From the NCBI GenBank assembly GCA_030147805.1, contig JASBUR010000021.1, forward strand, positions 1 through 64,000: a DNA stretch of 64,000 nucleotides. Direction: 5' to 3'. This stretch comes from Sphingomonadaceae bacterium. Lineage in GTDB: Bacteria; Pseudomonadota; Alphaproteobacteria; Sphingomonadales; Sphingomonadaceae. Positions 37,665-46,459 of the stretch are shown here, piece by piece; the first letter of the stretch is position 1; the number at the start of each line of letters is the position of its first letter. Under the pieces are notes generated by a model. It searched no databases. It worked only from the letters and a program-made list of their open reading frames with translations, and was not told the DNA's origin. The position numbers and the translations under genes are program-made.

Positions 37665-37784
37665 ATGCCCGACGAGAGCGCATCGAGTGCAGCCGCCGAA
37701 ATCGGCGCGCGGGGAGGAAAGACGCGCGCGGAGAAGATGAGCCCAGAGCGTCGGGCCGAGAAAGCGGCGGCCGCCAAGCGATAG
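37665..37784 (+). CDS. 39-aa KGG/ARAEK-motif micro-protein
   Basis: This frame is too short for the ORF track. It reads MPDESASSAAAEIGARGG, then KTRAEKMSPERRAEKAAAAKR and a stop. The GGKxRAEKxSPERRxEKAAxA pattern is common in short bacterial proteins and at the N-terminus of the P63C gene 91 bp downstream (KGGVARSRALPAQERSRIAR). It may be a partner, a duplicated head or a decayed copy. A clear RBS was not found; a TTG at 37656 is an alternative start. Confidence 0.45.
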   Translation: MPDESASSAAAEIGARGGKTRAEKMSPERRAEKAAAAKR

Positions 37785-37875
37785 AGCAAGCACTAACACT
37801 CACCTGAAAGATTCTGCTTGCTGATTTATTAAGCAAGCAGTAATGATCCTCCCGTTAGCAAGCATGGGGGCATGA
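37785..37875. promoter_or_regulatory. GCAAGCA repeat cluster upstream of the P63C gene
   Basis: CTGCTTGCT (37814-37822) and AGCAAGCAG (37832-37840) form a perfect 9-bp inverted repeat with a 9-bp AT-rich spacer. Further direct copies of GCAAGCA are at 37786 and AGCAAGCA at 37857. The spacing suggests an operator array or iteron-like sites for a DNA-binding protein. The P63C protein or the micro-protein may bind here; this is a guess. Confidence 0.55.
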
Positions 37876-38859
37876 ATGACTGACTCTCCGCAGCAAAAGG
37901 GTGGCGTCGCTCGATCTCGCGCACTGCCGGCGCAGGAGCGCTCGCGTATCGCTCGCGAGGCGGCAAAGGCAAGGTGGGGCGAGGCCAGCGCGACAGCCAA
38001 GGCCGGGTCGCCCGATAAGCCGATACGGATCGGCGGCATCGAGGTGCCTTGCTACGTCCTCGACGATGAGCGGCGAGTGGTGGCAACAAACGGCGTGCTG
38101 GATGCTCTCGAAATGGCCCGTGGCGGGGCCATGGTGGGGGGCATGAATCGTTTAGAGCTTTTCGCGGCTCAAAATCGCCTTTCGCCTTATGTTTCGAAAG
38201 ACTTACTGGCAAGAATTGCTAACCCAATCCGCTTCCGTGTGGGCAACAACACAGCGCATGGTTTTGAGTCCGATCTCTTGATTGAACTCGCCGAGGCGGT
38301 GGTCGCTGCGGATAACGCGGGTGTCCTCCAGAAACAGCAGAGCGCAATTGCGCACCGCTGCCGGCTGATCCTAGCGAGCCTCACTCGCATTGGCCTCATC
38401 GCCCTGATAGATGAGGCTACGGGCTACCAGAAAAAGCGCGATGCGGACGAACTGCAACGCATCCTGACTGCGTACCTTCTTCCAGAACATCGGCCTTGGC
38501 TGCAGGTCGTCCCGGAGGAATTCACGAACGAAATCTACCGTGTCTATGATTGGCAGCGGAAGCCGCAGAACAGGGGTCCCCGTTACGCGGGCAAGCTTAT
38601 CCGTCAGCTCGTTTATGAGCGGATGCCGAAGCCCATCCTGCCCGCGTTAGATGAAAAGAACCCAGCGGGTAAAGACCACCGCCGCAAGCATAAGCACCAT
38701 CAGTTTCTTACGCCCAAGCAGGGGCTTGATCACTTCCGCAGCCAAATCATAACCATCATGACTCTGTTGCGGATTTCCGCGGACAAGCATGAGTTCAAGG
38801 CGCACCTACGGCGGCTTTACGATCCGCAGCGCGAGTTCGATTTCAATAATCGTGCTTGA
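37876..38859 (+). CDS. P63C-domain protein (accessory island)
   Basis: The 327-aa protein opens with a KGG-type basic motif (QKGGVARSRALPAQERSRIAREAAKARW). Its C-terminal third matches the P63C domain: YDWQRKPQNRGPRYAGKLIRQLVYERMPKPILPAL, RRKHKHHQFLT and a final RLYDPQREFDF. P63C proteins occur on phages, plasmids and genomic islands; no function is established. Codon use is more AT-rich than in the neighbours. Two upstream palindromic arms suggest autoregulation. Confidence 0.8.
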   Translation: MTDSPQQKGGVARSRALPAQERSRIAREAAKARWGEASATAKAGSPDKPIRIGGIEVPCYVLDDERRVVATNGVLDALEMARGGAMVGGMNRLELFAAQNRLSPYVSKDLLARIANPIRFRVGNNTAHGFESDLLIELAEAVVAADNAGVLQKQQSAIAHRCRLILASLTRIGLIALIDEATGYQKKRDADELQRILTAYLLPEHRPWLQVVPEEFTNEIYRVYDWQRKPQNRGPRYAGKLIRQLVYERMPKPILPALDEKNPAGKDHRRKHKHHQFLTPKQGLDHFRSQIITIMTLLRISADKHEFKAHLRRLYDPQREFDFNNRA

Positions 38860-38891
38860 CGATAGGGCGGGTTGCGTTTGCCAACTATCGT
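38859..38891 (+). terminator. Stem-loop after the P63C gene
   Basis: ACGATAG and CTATCGT are 7-bp arms around a GC-rich centre, beginning at the stop codon. No U tract follows, so it may be only a weak terminator. It also marks the right side of the AT-richer stretch. Confidence 0.35.
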
Positions 38892-38997
38892 AAGGGGCTT
38901 AGTCAGGCTGATGAAGGAGGAGGCCGCCGCGGCAACCGACGCGTGATGGCGCCCGCGGCGGTCGCGCCGCGCCCATCGGGTGAGACAGACGGCGCGT

Positions 38998-40293
38998 TCA
39001 GACCATGCCCCCCCGGGCCTGCTTCCGCGGCCCCATGTAGCCGAACAGGAACGCCGCGACCTTGCGCATCTGGATCTCCTCGGCGCCCTCGGTGATGCGG
39101 TAGCGGCGGTGGTGGCGGTAGATATGCTCGAACGGCTTGTGGCGCGAATAGCCGATGCCGCCGTGCACCTGCATCGCGCGGTCGGCGGCCTCGCAGACCA
39201 GCCGGTTCGCCCAGTAGTTGCACATGCTGACCTTGTCGGAGAGCGTGCGCTCGACCGCCTTGTGGTCCATGCGGTCCATTTCCCAGGCGGTCTTGCGGAT
39301 CAGCAGCCGCAGCATCTCGCACTGCGTCGCCAGCTCGACGAGCGGCCACTGGATCGCCTGGTTGTCGGATAGCGGCTTGCCGAACGGCTTGCGCTCGCGG
39401 GCGTATTTCACGCTCTCCTCGACGCAATAGACCGCGGCGCCGAGCGACGACGCCGCCTGGCGGATGCGGTTCTGGTGAACGAAGCTCTGGCCGAGGCCGA
39501 GGCCGCGGTCTATCTCGCCCCAATAGCTGTCCTCGGGCACCCAGACGTCGGTGAGGCTGATGCGCGGGTGATCGGTCGGCATGTTGAAGGTCCACAGCCA
39601 TTCCTCGATCTTGAGACCGGGCGCGTCGGCGGGGACGATGAAGCAGGTGATGCCCTTCGCGTCGCCGTCGGCGCCGCTGGTGCGCGCGAAGGTCATGACG
39701 TGCGTCGCGACATGCATCCCCGTCGTCCACATCTTCTCGCCGTTGATCAGCCAGCCGGGCCGGCCGTCGCGCGTGTGGCGGACGGCGCGCGTCGCCATGA
39801 AGGTGGCGTCGGAGCCATGATCGGGCTCGGTCAGCCCGAAGGCGGTGATCATCTCGCCCTTGAGCAGCTTGTCGCCGTCGCGCGCGAATTGCTCTGCGCT
39901 CGCGAACTCCCTGAACATCAGCACGAAGGGATTGTTGCCGACGATCGAATGCTCGTTCTGCAGGTCGTTGAAGAGGCCCAGCCCCTTGGCGGCGAGGTGC
40001 TCGCGGATGACCGCCATCCACAGCTGCGATCCCTCGCTGCCGCCAAGCGCCTTCGGCCAGGCGAAGCGATAGTGGCCGGCCTTGTCGGCGCGCTCGCGGG
40101 CTTCCTTGAGCAGCGCCTCCCATTCGGGCCGCGGGAGTCCCTCATTGTCCCAGTCGGTGCGCGCATGCTCGCGGCGGTGGTCGAAGAAGCGCTCGTTGTC
40201 GTCCTGTGCCTGCAGCGGCCTGATCTCCGCCTCGATGAAGGCGTCGAGCTCGGCGAGATAGGCGGTGAGTTCGGGGGGCAGCGCGAAGTCCAT
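38998..40293 (-). CDS. Acyl-CoA dehydrogenase family protein
   Basis: The 431-aa flavoprotein has acyl-CoA dehydrogenase features: an N-terminal helical domain, AFGLTEPDHGSDATFMATRAVR and NGEKMWTTGMHVA in the central sheet, FGKPLSDNQAIQWPLVELATQCEMLRLLI, and QVHGGIGYSRHKPFEHIYRHHRRYRITEGAEEIQ at the end. It oxidises an acyl-CoA at the alpha-beta bond with FAD; the substrate is unknown. It is a lone gene, convergent with the island. The N-terminus MDFALPPELTAYLAELDAF fits the family. Confidence 0.92.
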   Translation of the reverse strand: MDFALPPELTAYLAELDAFIEAEIRPLQAQDDNERFFDHRREHARTDWDNEGLPRPEWEALLKEARERADKAGHYRFAWPKALGGSEGSQLWMAVIREHLAAKGLGLFNDLQNEHSIVGNNPFVLMFREFASAEQFARDGDKLLKGEMITAFGLTEPDHGSDATFMATRAVRHTRDGRPGWLINGEKMWTTGMHVATHVMTFARTSGADGDAKGITCFIVPADAPGLKIEEWLWTFNMPTDHPRISLTDVWVPEDSYWGEIDRGLGLGQSFVHQNRIRQAASSLGAAVYCVEESVKYARERKPFGKPLSDNQAIQWPLVELATQCEMLRLLIRKTAWEMDRMDHKAVERTLSDKVSMCNYWANRLVCEAADRAMQVHGGIGYSRHKPFEHIYRHHRRYRITEGAEEIQMRKVAAFLFGYMGPRKQARGGMV

Positions 40294-40409
40294 GGCCGGC
40301 TCCTGTCGGATGTGCCGCCTAGACTGGCGCGCCGGTCGCCCTGCTGTCGAGGCTGGCGATCCTGTGAGGGTGCGACGCGACGGCGGTTTTCGCGTTACAA
40401 GCCTCGACG

Positions 40410-41303
40410 ATGGAGCTGACGGCAGACTTCCGCATCACGCCGGCCGAGGGCGAGCGCGCCGGCGCCTACGCCCGCTTTCCCTATGACCGCGAACTGGTGC
40501 GGCGCTTCCGCAAGGCGTTTCCGCGCGCGCGCTGGCGCGAGGAAGGCTGCTGGTTCGTGCCCGGCGTGCGCGCGGCGCGGCGGCTCGACGTGTGGATGGC
40601 GGGCGAGCTCGAGGCGATCGACCGCCATGCCGACGCGAAGGGGCGTGACGATTTCGACTTCGACCCGCTGGCGAGCGACTATCTGGAAGCGGGCGACGAT
40701 CTCGTCGTGCGCACGCCCTGGTCGCGGACGGTGGTCGCCGAGATGCGCGCCATTCCCTGGGCGCGCTGGGACCCGCTGGCGCGGGTGTGGCGCGTACCCT
40801 ATCGGTCGGTGGCCGAGCTGCGACGCCGCTGGCCGGCGATCGAGACCGCGGCGCGGCGTGCCGAGCCCGAGGCGAAGCTGGCGCGGGCGATGGCGCGCGA
40901 ACCCGATCCGCTGGCGACGGCGCGGCAGGGCGACCGCCGGCGGCGGCGCTATCCGGTCCCCGCCGACGATCTGCCGCCGCTCGGGCAGCCGGTCGGCACG
41001 TTGTTCGGACTCGTCGTCTTCGAAGGCAGCGACGGCGAATGCCCGAGCGCCGACGCGGTCGCGGCCTATCCCTTCGCCGCCGGCGCGGCCGACCGCTTCG
41101 TCTGGGCCAGCCTTCGCCTCCCCGACTATCGCGAGCTGCGGTCGCTCAAGCCCGCCGAGGCGGGCGACACGTCGCGCGGCTGGTGGGCGCCGACCGCCGA
41201 TCAGATCGACGCGGCGCGCGAGCGGCTGGCACGCGGCTTCCGGCGGAAGCGTCAGGGCGCAACTATGGAGGGGCGGTCGCCATCCCCGCCGGCGCGGAGA
41301 TGA
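40410..41303 (+). CDS. HARP-like two-repeat protein without a helicase domain
   Basis: The 297-aa protein has two similar segments. The first is FPYDRELVRRFRKAFPRARWREEGCWFVPG (about residues 24-53); the second is WSRTVVAEMRAIPWARWDPLARVWRVPYRS (about 104-133). Both fit the HARP module, which in SMARCAL1-type helicases binds forked DNA. No helicase motifs are present. A C-terminal region of unknown fold follows. It may act on branched DNA or as an adaptor. It is a single gene between an acyl-CoA dehydrogenase and pstS-like. Confidence 0.6.
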   Translation: MELTADFRITPAEGERAGAYARFPYDRELVRRFRKAFPRARWREEGCWFVPGVRAARRLDVWMAGELEAIDRHADAKGRDDFDFDPLASDYLEAGDDLVVRTPWSRTVVAEMRAIPWARWDPLARVWRVPYRSVAELRRRWPAIETAARRAEPEAKLARAMAREPDPLATARQGDRRRRRYPVPADDLPPLGQPVGTLFGLVVFEGSDGECPSADAVAAYPFAAGAADRFVWASLRLPDYRELRSLKPAEAGDTSRGWWAPTADQIDAARERLARGFRRKRQGATMEGRSPSPPARR

Positions 41304-41330
41304 CGACTCAACGGTGGCGAAGCGACGCCG

Positions 41331-42440
41331 CTACTTGACCGAAGCCTTGTCCATCACCGTCATGTTGGCGACGACCGCGGCGTTCTCGGCGCGGACCGCG
41401 TCGGTCGCGGCGACCAGGCCGCGGCCCTTCAGATAGCCGGTCGGCCCCCAGGTGCTCTCCTTGGCATATTCGCCGAGGAAGGCCTGCAGCGCCGGCTTGG
41501 CGCGCGCATGCTCGCCCTTGGCGTAGACATACATGGCGCGCGAGGCGGGATATTCGAGGCTGGCGATGGTCTCGTAGGTCGGGACGACGCCATCGAGCGC
41601 GATGCCGCGGACCTTGTCGAGATTCTCCTCCATGTAGGAGTAGCCGAACACGCCGATCGCGTTGGGATTGCCGACGAGCTTCTGGACGATCAGATTGTCG
41701 TTCTCGCCGGCTTCGACGTAGACGCCGTCCTCGCGCAGCTTGCGGCAGCGCGACAGATATTCCTCCTCGTTGCTGTCCTTGAGCGCCGCGAGCTGCGGAA
41801 TGGTCTTGCAGCCCGCCTCGATGATCAGTTCGTTGAACGAATCGCGCGTCCCGCTGGTCGGCGGCGGCCCGATCACCTCGATGCGCAGCGGCGGCAGCGC
41901 CGGATTGACGTCGCGCCAGGTGCGCGCGGTGTTGGGCTGGCCGTCGGGGCGCGTCGCCGCAAGCGCCAGATACAGGTCGCGCGCGGTCAGCTTCAGGTCG
42001 GGGCCGTTGTTGGCCTGCGCGAGCGCCAGCCCGTCGATGCCGACCTGCACCTCGACGATCTGGTTGACGCCGTTCTTGGCGCAATCGTCGATCTCGGACT
42101 TCTTGATCCGGCGCGAGGCGTTGGCAAGGTCGGGGAAGGCCATGCCGACGCCGGCGCAGAACAGCTTGATGCCGCCGCCGGTGCCGGTCGATTCGACGAT
42201 CGGGGTCTGCGCCTGCGGATACTGGCGCTTGAACGCCTCGGCGACCGCGGTGGTGAAGGGATAGACGGTCGACGAGCCGACGGCGCGGATCGCCGGGCCC
42301 GAGACGTTGACCGCCCCCGTCGCGGGGCCGGCGGCGGCGCCCTGCTGTCCGCCCTCGATCGGCTGGACGTTCTCCGGTCCCGAGTCGCAGGCGGCGAGCG
42401 CGAGAAGGGCGGCGGCGGTCGGCAGCAACAAAGGCTTCAT
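41331..42440 (-). CDS. PstS-like phosphate-binding lipoprotein
   Basis: The 369-aa protein has a lipobox (ALLALAAC) and the phosphate-binding motifs AVGSSTVYPFTTAVAEAF, SGTRDSFNELIIEAGC and IGVFGYSYMEENLDKVRGIALDG. It probably binds phosphate for a Pst ABC transporter; the permease and ATPase genes are not in the window. The start at 42440 has GGGAGCCC upstream. It is a single gene between two convergent/tandem neighbours. Confidence 0.87.
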   Translation of the reverse strand: MKPLLLPTAAALLALAACDSGPENVQPIEGGQQGAAAGPATGAVNVSGPAIRAVGSSTVYPFTTAVAEAFKRQYPQAQTPIVESTGTGGGIKLFCAGVGMAFPDLANASRRIKKSEIDDCAKNGVNQIVEVQVGIDGLALAQANNGPDLKLTARDLYLALAATRPDGQPNTARTWRDVNPALPPLRIEVIGPPPTSGTRDSFNELIIEAGCKTIPQLAALKDSNEEEYLSRCRKLREDGVYVEAGENDNLIVQKLVGNPNAIGVFGYSYMEENLDKVRGIALDGVVPTYETIASLEYPASRAMYVYAKGEHARAKPALQAFLGEYAKESTWGPTGYLKGRGLVAATDAVRAENAAVVANMTVMDKASVK

Positions 42441-42504
42441 GGCAGGGCTCCCTGGATGGTTGCCCGGCCATTGGCGGGCTTTTGTGACGCTCGGATGACA
42501 GCGG

Positions 42505-45288
42505 CTAGTGCGCCGCGCCCCAGCTCGCACCGGTGCCGATCTCGACCCCCAGCGGCACGCTGAGCTCGACCGCGGGCAGCGGCGCCTGCGTCATCACCGT
42601 ACGGATCACCTCGGTCGCGCGCGCCACCTGGCCCGCGGGCAGCTCGAACACCAGTTCGTCGTGGACCTGCAGCAGCATCCTTACCTCGGGCAGCCCGGCG
42701 TCGAGCAGCGCCTGCGGCATGCGGATCATCGCCCGCTTGATGATGTCGGCGCTGGTGCCCTGCACCGGTGCGTTGACCGCGGCGCGCTCGGCGAACTGGC
42801 GTTCGGCCGGGTTGCGGCTGTGGATCAGCGGCAGGTTGGTCTTGCGCCCGAACAGCGTCGTCACGAACCCCGACTCGCGGCAGGCGTTGATCGTCTCGGC
42901 CATGAAATTGCGGATGCCGGGAAAGCGCGCGAAATAGGCGTCGATGATGCGCTGCGCCTCGCCGCGGTCGATGCCGAGCCGGCTGGCGAGGCCGAACGCC
43001 GAAATGCCGTAGAGGATGGCGAAATTGACCGTCTTGGCGCGCCGCCGCGCCTCGTGCGGGTCGATCTCGCTGCCGAACAGCTCGCGCGCGGTCAACGCGT
43101 GGATGTCCTCGCCGGCGGCATAGGCGCGCTTCAATTCGGGCACGTCGGCCATGTGCGCGGCGAGCCTGAGCTCGATCTGGTTGTAGTCGGCGGCGAGGAT
43201 GACGTTGCCCGGCTCGGCGACGAAGGCATGGCGGATCTGCCGGCCGAGTTCGGTACGGATCGGAATGTTCTGGAGGTTGGGGTCGGTCGACGACAGCCGC
43301 CCGGTCTGCGCCACCGCCATCGAGAAGCAGGTGTGGACGCGCCCGGTACGCTCGTTGATCGCCGCCTGCAGCGCATCGGTATAGGTCGACTTGAGCTTGG
43401 TCAGCTGCCGCCAGTCGAGCACTTTCTGCGCGATGTCATGGCCGGCGGAGGCGAGCTTTTCCAGCTCGGTGACGTCGGTGGCATATTGCCCCGACTTGCC
43501 GCCCTTCTTGCCGCCGGCGAGACCGAGCTTGTCGAACAGGATATCGCCGAGCTGCTTGGGCGAGCCGATGGTGAAGGGGCAGCCGGCGAGCTCGTAGATC
43601 TGCGCCTCGAGCGAGACGATCTCGTGGCCGAAGGTCGACGACAGCTCGGCGAGCGCCGCGCGGTCGACCTTGATGCCGGCGAGTTCCATCTCGGCGAGCA
43701 CCGGGACCAGCGGCAGGTCGATCGTCCGATAGACGCGCGTCACCCCCTCGGGCGACAGCCGCGGCCGGAACAGCCGGTGCAGCCGCAAGGTGACGTCGGC
43801 GTCCTCGGCGGCATAGTCGGTGGCGCGATCGAGCGGCACCTGGTCGAAGGTGCACTGGCTCTTGCCGCTGCCGCACACGTCCTTGAAGGCGATCGGCGTG
43901 TGGCCGAGATATTTTTCGCTCAGCTCGTCCATGCCGTGGTTATGCTTGCCGGCGTTGAGCGCATAGGACAGCAGCATCGTGTCGTCGAAGCCGACGATGT
44001 CGAGCCCGTAGCGCCGGAACACCATCAGGTCATATTTGAGGTTCTGGCCGATCTTGAGCACCGACGGATCGGCGAGCATCGGCGCCAGCCGGTCGAGCAC
44101 CGCCTGCCGGTCGAGCTGGTCGACCTTCTCGGCGAGCAGCCCCTCGCCCTGGACGTGCGCGACGGGAATGTAGCAGGCGAGGCCGGGTTCGAGCCCCAGA
44201 CTGATGCCGACGAGGTCGCAGCGCACCGGGTCCTTGGCGGTGGTCTCGGTATCGACCGCGACCAGCCCGCGCGCCACGCTCTCGGCGATCCACCAGTCGA
44301 GCCGGTCGAGCGTGGTGACCGTCTCATAGTCCTTGTGCACGAAGGGCTTCTCGGGCGCCTGCGGCTGCGCCGCCGCCTCGGCGGCCTGCGCCTCGCGGCC
44401 GAGCTTGGCCAGCATCGACTTGAAGCCCTGCTCGGCGAGGAAGGCGCGCAGCGGGTCGTGCGGCGGCTCGCGCATCTCGAGCTCGTCGAGGCTGTGCGGC
44501 GGCTCGAGATTGCATTCGAGCTGGACGAGCACGCGCGACAGCCGCGCCATCTCGGCGTGCGTGGCCAGCGTCTCGCGCAGCTTGGGCCGCTTGATCGATT
44601 CGATGTTGGCGAGCACGCCCTCGACGTCGCCATATTGCTGGATCAGCTCGGCGGCGGTCTTGGGGCCGACGCCGGGCACGCCGGGGACGTTGTCGACGCT
44701 GTCGCCCATCAGCGCCAGCACCTCGCCGAGCTTGTCGGGCGGCACCCCCCATTTGGCGGTCACCGCCGCTTCGTCGAAGCGCTCGTTCTTCATCGTGTCG
44801 AGCATGTCGACGCGCGGCGACACCAGCTGCATCAGATCCTTGTCGGAGCTGACGATGGTGACGTTGTAGCCTGCCGCCGTCGCCTGGCCGACGTAGCAGG
44901 CGATGATGTCGTCGGCCTCATAGCCTTCCATCTCGATGCACGGCACCGAGAAGGCGCGCACCGCGTCGCGGATCAGCGGGAACTGCGGCAGCAGATCCTC
45001 GGGCGGCGGCGGCCGGTTGGCCTTGTACTTGTCGTAGAGCGCGTTGCGGAAATTGTCCTTCGCCGCATCGAAGATCACCGCGAGATGCGTCGGCTCGTCG
45101 GCACCGTTCAGCTCCTCGATCAGCTTCCACAGCATCGCGGTGAAGCCGTAGACCGCGTTGACCGGCGTTCCAGCCGGATTGTTGAGCGGCGGCAGCCGGT
45201 GATAGGCGCGGAAGATGAACCCCGACCCGTCGACGAGGTAGAGGTGCTTCTGCTTGGCGGGAGCGTCGGGAGCGGGTGCGGTGGCCAT
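42505..45288 (-). CDS. polA: DNA polymerase I
   Basis: The 927-aa protein has all three activities. The 5'-3' exonuclease covers residues about 1-290 (LYLVDGSGFIFRAYHRLPPL, GVPGVGPKTAAELI). The 3'-5' exonuclease covers about 320-510 (VAVDTETTAKDPVRCDLVGI). The polymerase covers about 550-927 (FSMAVAQTGRLSSTDPNLQNIPIR, LAADYNQIELRLAAHMADV, LQVHDELVFEL). It fills gaps and removes primers. It stands alone. Confidence 0.98.
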   Translation of the reverse strand: MATAPAPDAPAKQKHLYLVDGSGFIFRAYHRLPPLNNPAGTPVNAVYGFTAMLWKLIEELNGADEPTHLAVIFDAAKDNFRNALYDKYKANRPPPPEDLLPQFPLIRDAVRAFSVPCIEMEGYEADDIIACYVGQATAAGYNVTIVSSDKDLMQLVSPRVDMLDTMKNERFDEAAVTAKWGVPPDKLGEVLALMGDSVDNVPGVPGVGPKTAAELIQQYGDVEGVLANIESIKRPKLRETLATHAEMARLSRVLVQLECNLEPPHSLDELEMREPPHDPLRAFLAEQGFKSMLAKLGREAQAAEAAAQPQAPEKPFVHKDYETVTTLDRLDWWIAESVARGLVAVDTETTAKDPVRCDLVGISLGLEPGLACYIPVAHVQGEGLLAEKVDQLDRQAVLDRLAPMLADPSVLKIGQNLKYDLMVFRRYGLDIVGFDDTMLLSYALNAGKHNHGMDELSEKYLGHTPIAFKDVCGSGKSQCTFDQVPLDRATDYAAEDADVTLRLHRLFRPRLSPEGVTRVYRTIDLPLVPVLAEMELAGIKVDRAALAELSSTFGHEIVSLEAQIYELAGCPFTIGSPKQLGDILFDKLGLAGGKKGGKSGQYATDVTELEKLASAGHDIAQKVLDWRQLTKLKSTYTDALQAAINERTGRVHTCFSMAVAQTGRLSSTDPNLQNIPIRTELGRQIRHAFVAEPGNVILAADYNQIELRLAAHMADVPELKRAYAAGEDIHALTARELFGSEIDPHEARRRAKTVNFAILYGISAFGLASRLGIDRGEAQRIIDAYFARFPGIRNFMAETINACRESGFVTTLFGRKTNLPLIHSRNPAERQFAERAAVNAPVQGTSADIIKRAMIRMPQALLDAGLPEVRMLLQVHDELVFELPAGQVARATEVIRTVMTQAPLPAVELSVPLGVEIGTGASWGAAH

Positions 45289-45400
45289 GCCCCGATGTAG
45301 CGCCTCGGGACGCGGAATGCGACCGTCTGCGAACCCCGATGCGCGCGCGTCACGATCGCGCTAGAAGCGGCGCGGGGCTTGTGGATTCGAGGGGGCGTCG

Positions 45401-46456
45401 ATGCGCATCGTGAAGGGGCTGCTGCTGGTGGGGGTGCTGGTGCTGGCCGCCGCGGGCGGCTGGTGGCTGACGCGCCCCGCCCCCGCCGAGGCGTCGCCGA
45501 CGCACCCGCAATGGGTGCGCGATCTCGACGCCGCGCGCGTCGAGACGCCGGGCGGCGGCCTGCCGTTCATGCTGCAGAGCGGCGGCAGCTTCGCCAAGCT
45601 CGCGCCGGCGGTGCGCGCGGCGCGCGACACCGACACCATCACGATCATGCCGGGGGTCTATGAGGATTGCGCCGTCGTCTCGCGCGGCAACCTGACCTTC
45701 CGTGCCATGGTCCCGGGCAGCGTGACGCTCAGCAAGAAGGTCTGCGAGGGCAAGGCCGGGCTGGTGCTGCGCGGCGAGACGGCGACGGTCGAGGGAATCC
45801 ATTTTACCGGCTACACCGCGAACGACGGCAATGGCGCCGGCATCCGGCTCGAAAAGGGCGACCTCTATGTCCGCTCGAGCATCTTCGACGGCAGCGATAC
45901 CGGCGTGATCAGCGGCAACGGCCAGCCGGGGCAGGCGACGATCGAACGGTCGATCTTCCGCCGGCTCGGACGCTGCCGTCCCGACAATTGCTCGCATTCG
46001 GTCTACATGGGCCGCTTCGCGGCGCTCACGGTCAGGGAATCGCTGTTCGAGCAGGGGCGCGGCGGCCACTACATCAAGAGCCGCACCCGGCAGGTCGACA
46101 TCCGCGACAACCTCATCGACGACAGCCAGGGCACGCGCACCAACTATCTCATCGATCTGCCCGAAGGCGCGACGGGCGAAATCCGCGGCAACGCGCTGAT
46201 CAAGGGCACGCAGGGCGAGAATAAATGCTGCGCGATCGTGGTCAGCGCCGAGTTCCGCGACAACGACGCCTCGGTGCTGGTCGACGGCAACCAGTTCGCC
46301 AACCTCGCCGACCGGCCCGTCGTCCTGCTCGGCGACTACAAGGGGGAGGCGCGGCTCGGCCGCAACGAGACGCTCGGCTGGTTCATCGACGAGGCCCGAT
46401 TGACCGTCGCCGACAAATGCGTCGCCTGCAAATTGCTGAGCGGGCGGATATTGTAG
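45401..46456 (+). CDS. Membrane-anchored right-handed beta-helix protein
   Basis: The 351-aa product has an N-terminal hydrophobic anchor (IVKGLLLVGVLVLAAAGGWWLT). A pectate-lyase-like series of short strands follows: TITIMPGVYEDCAVVSRGNLTFRAM, ATVEGIHFTGYTANDGNGAGIRLEKGD, STFDGSDTG-like turns and IRDNLIDDSQGTRTNYLIDLP. It looks like a polysaccharide-binding or carbohydrate-active beta-helix. Six or so Cys are present. The substrate is unknown. It is convergent with the dipeptidase gene. Confidence 0.75.
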   Translation: MRIVKGLLLVGVLVLAAAGGWWLTRPAPAEASPTHPQWVRDLDAARVETPGGGLPFMLQSGGSFAKLAPAVRAARDTDTITIMPGVYEDCAVVSRGNLTFRAMVPGSVTLSKKVCEGKAGLVLRGETATVEGIHFTGYTANDGNGAGIRLEKGDLYVRSSIFDGSDTGVISGNGQPGQATIERSIFRRLGRCRPDNCSHSVYMGRFAALTVRESLFEQGRGGHYIKSRTRQVDIRDNLIDDSQGTRTNYLIDLPEGATGEIRGNALIKGTQGENKCCAIVVSAEFRDNDASVLVDGNQFANLADRPVVLLGDYKGEARLGRNETLGWFIDEARLTVADKCVACKLLSGRIL

Positions 46457-46459
46457 CGA

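Noticed and set aside
37586-37789. 67-aa minus-strand ORF over the KGG micro-gene
   Set aside because: The plus strand holds the recognisable KGG-type motif; the minus frame has no features beyond chance.
42508-45300. 930-aa plus-strand ORF over polA
   Set aside because: It is the exact antisense of polA and consists of His/Arg/Leu/Asp-rich sequence without motifs.
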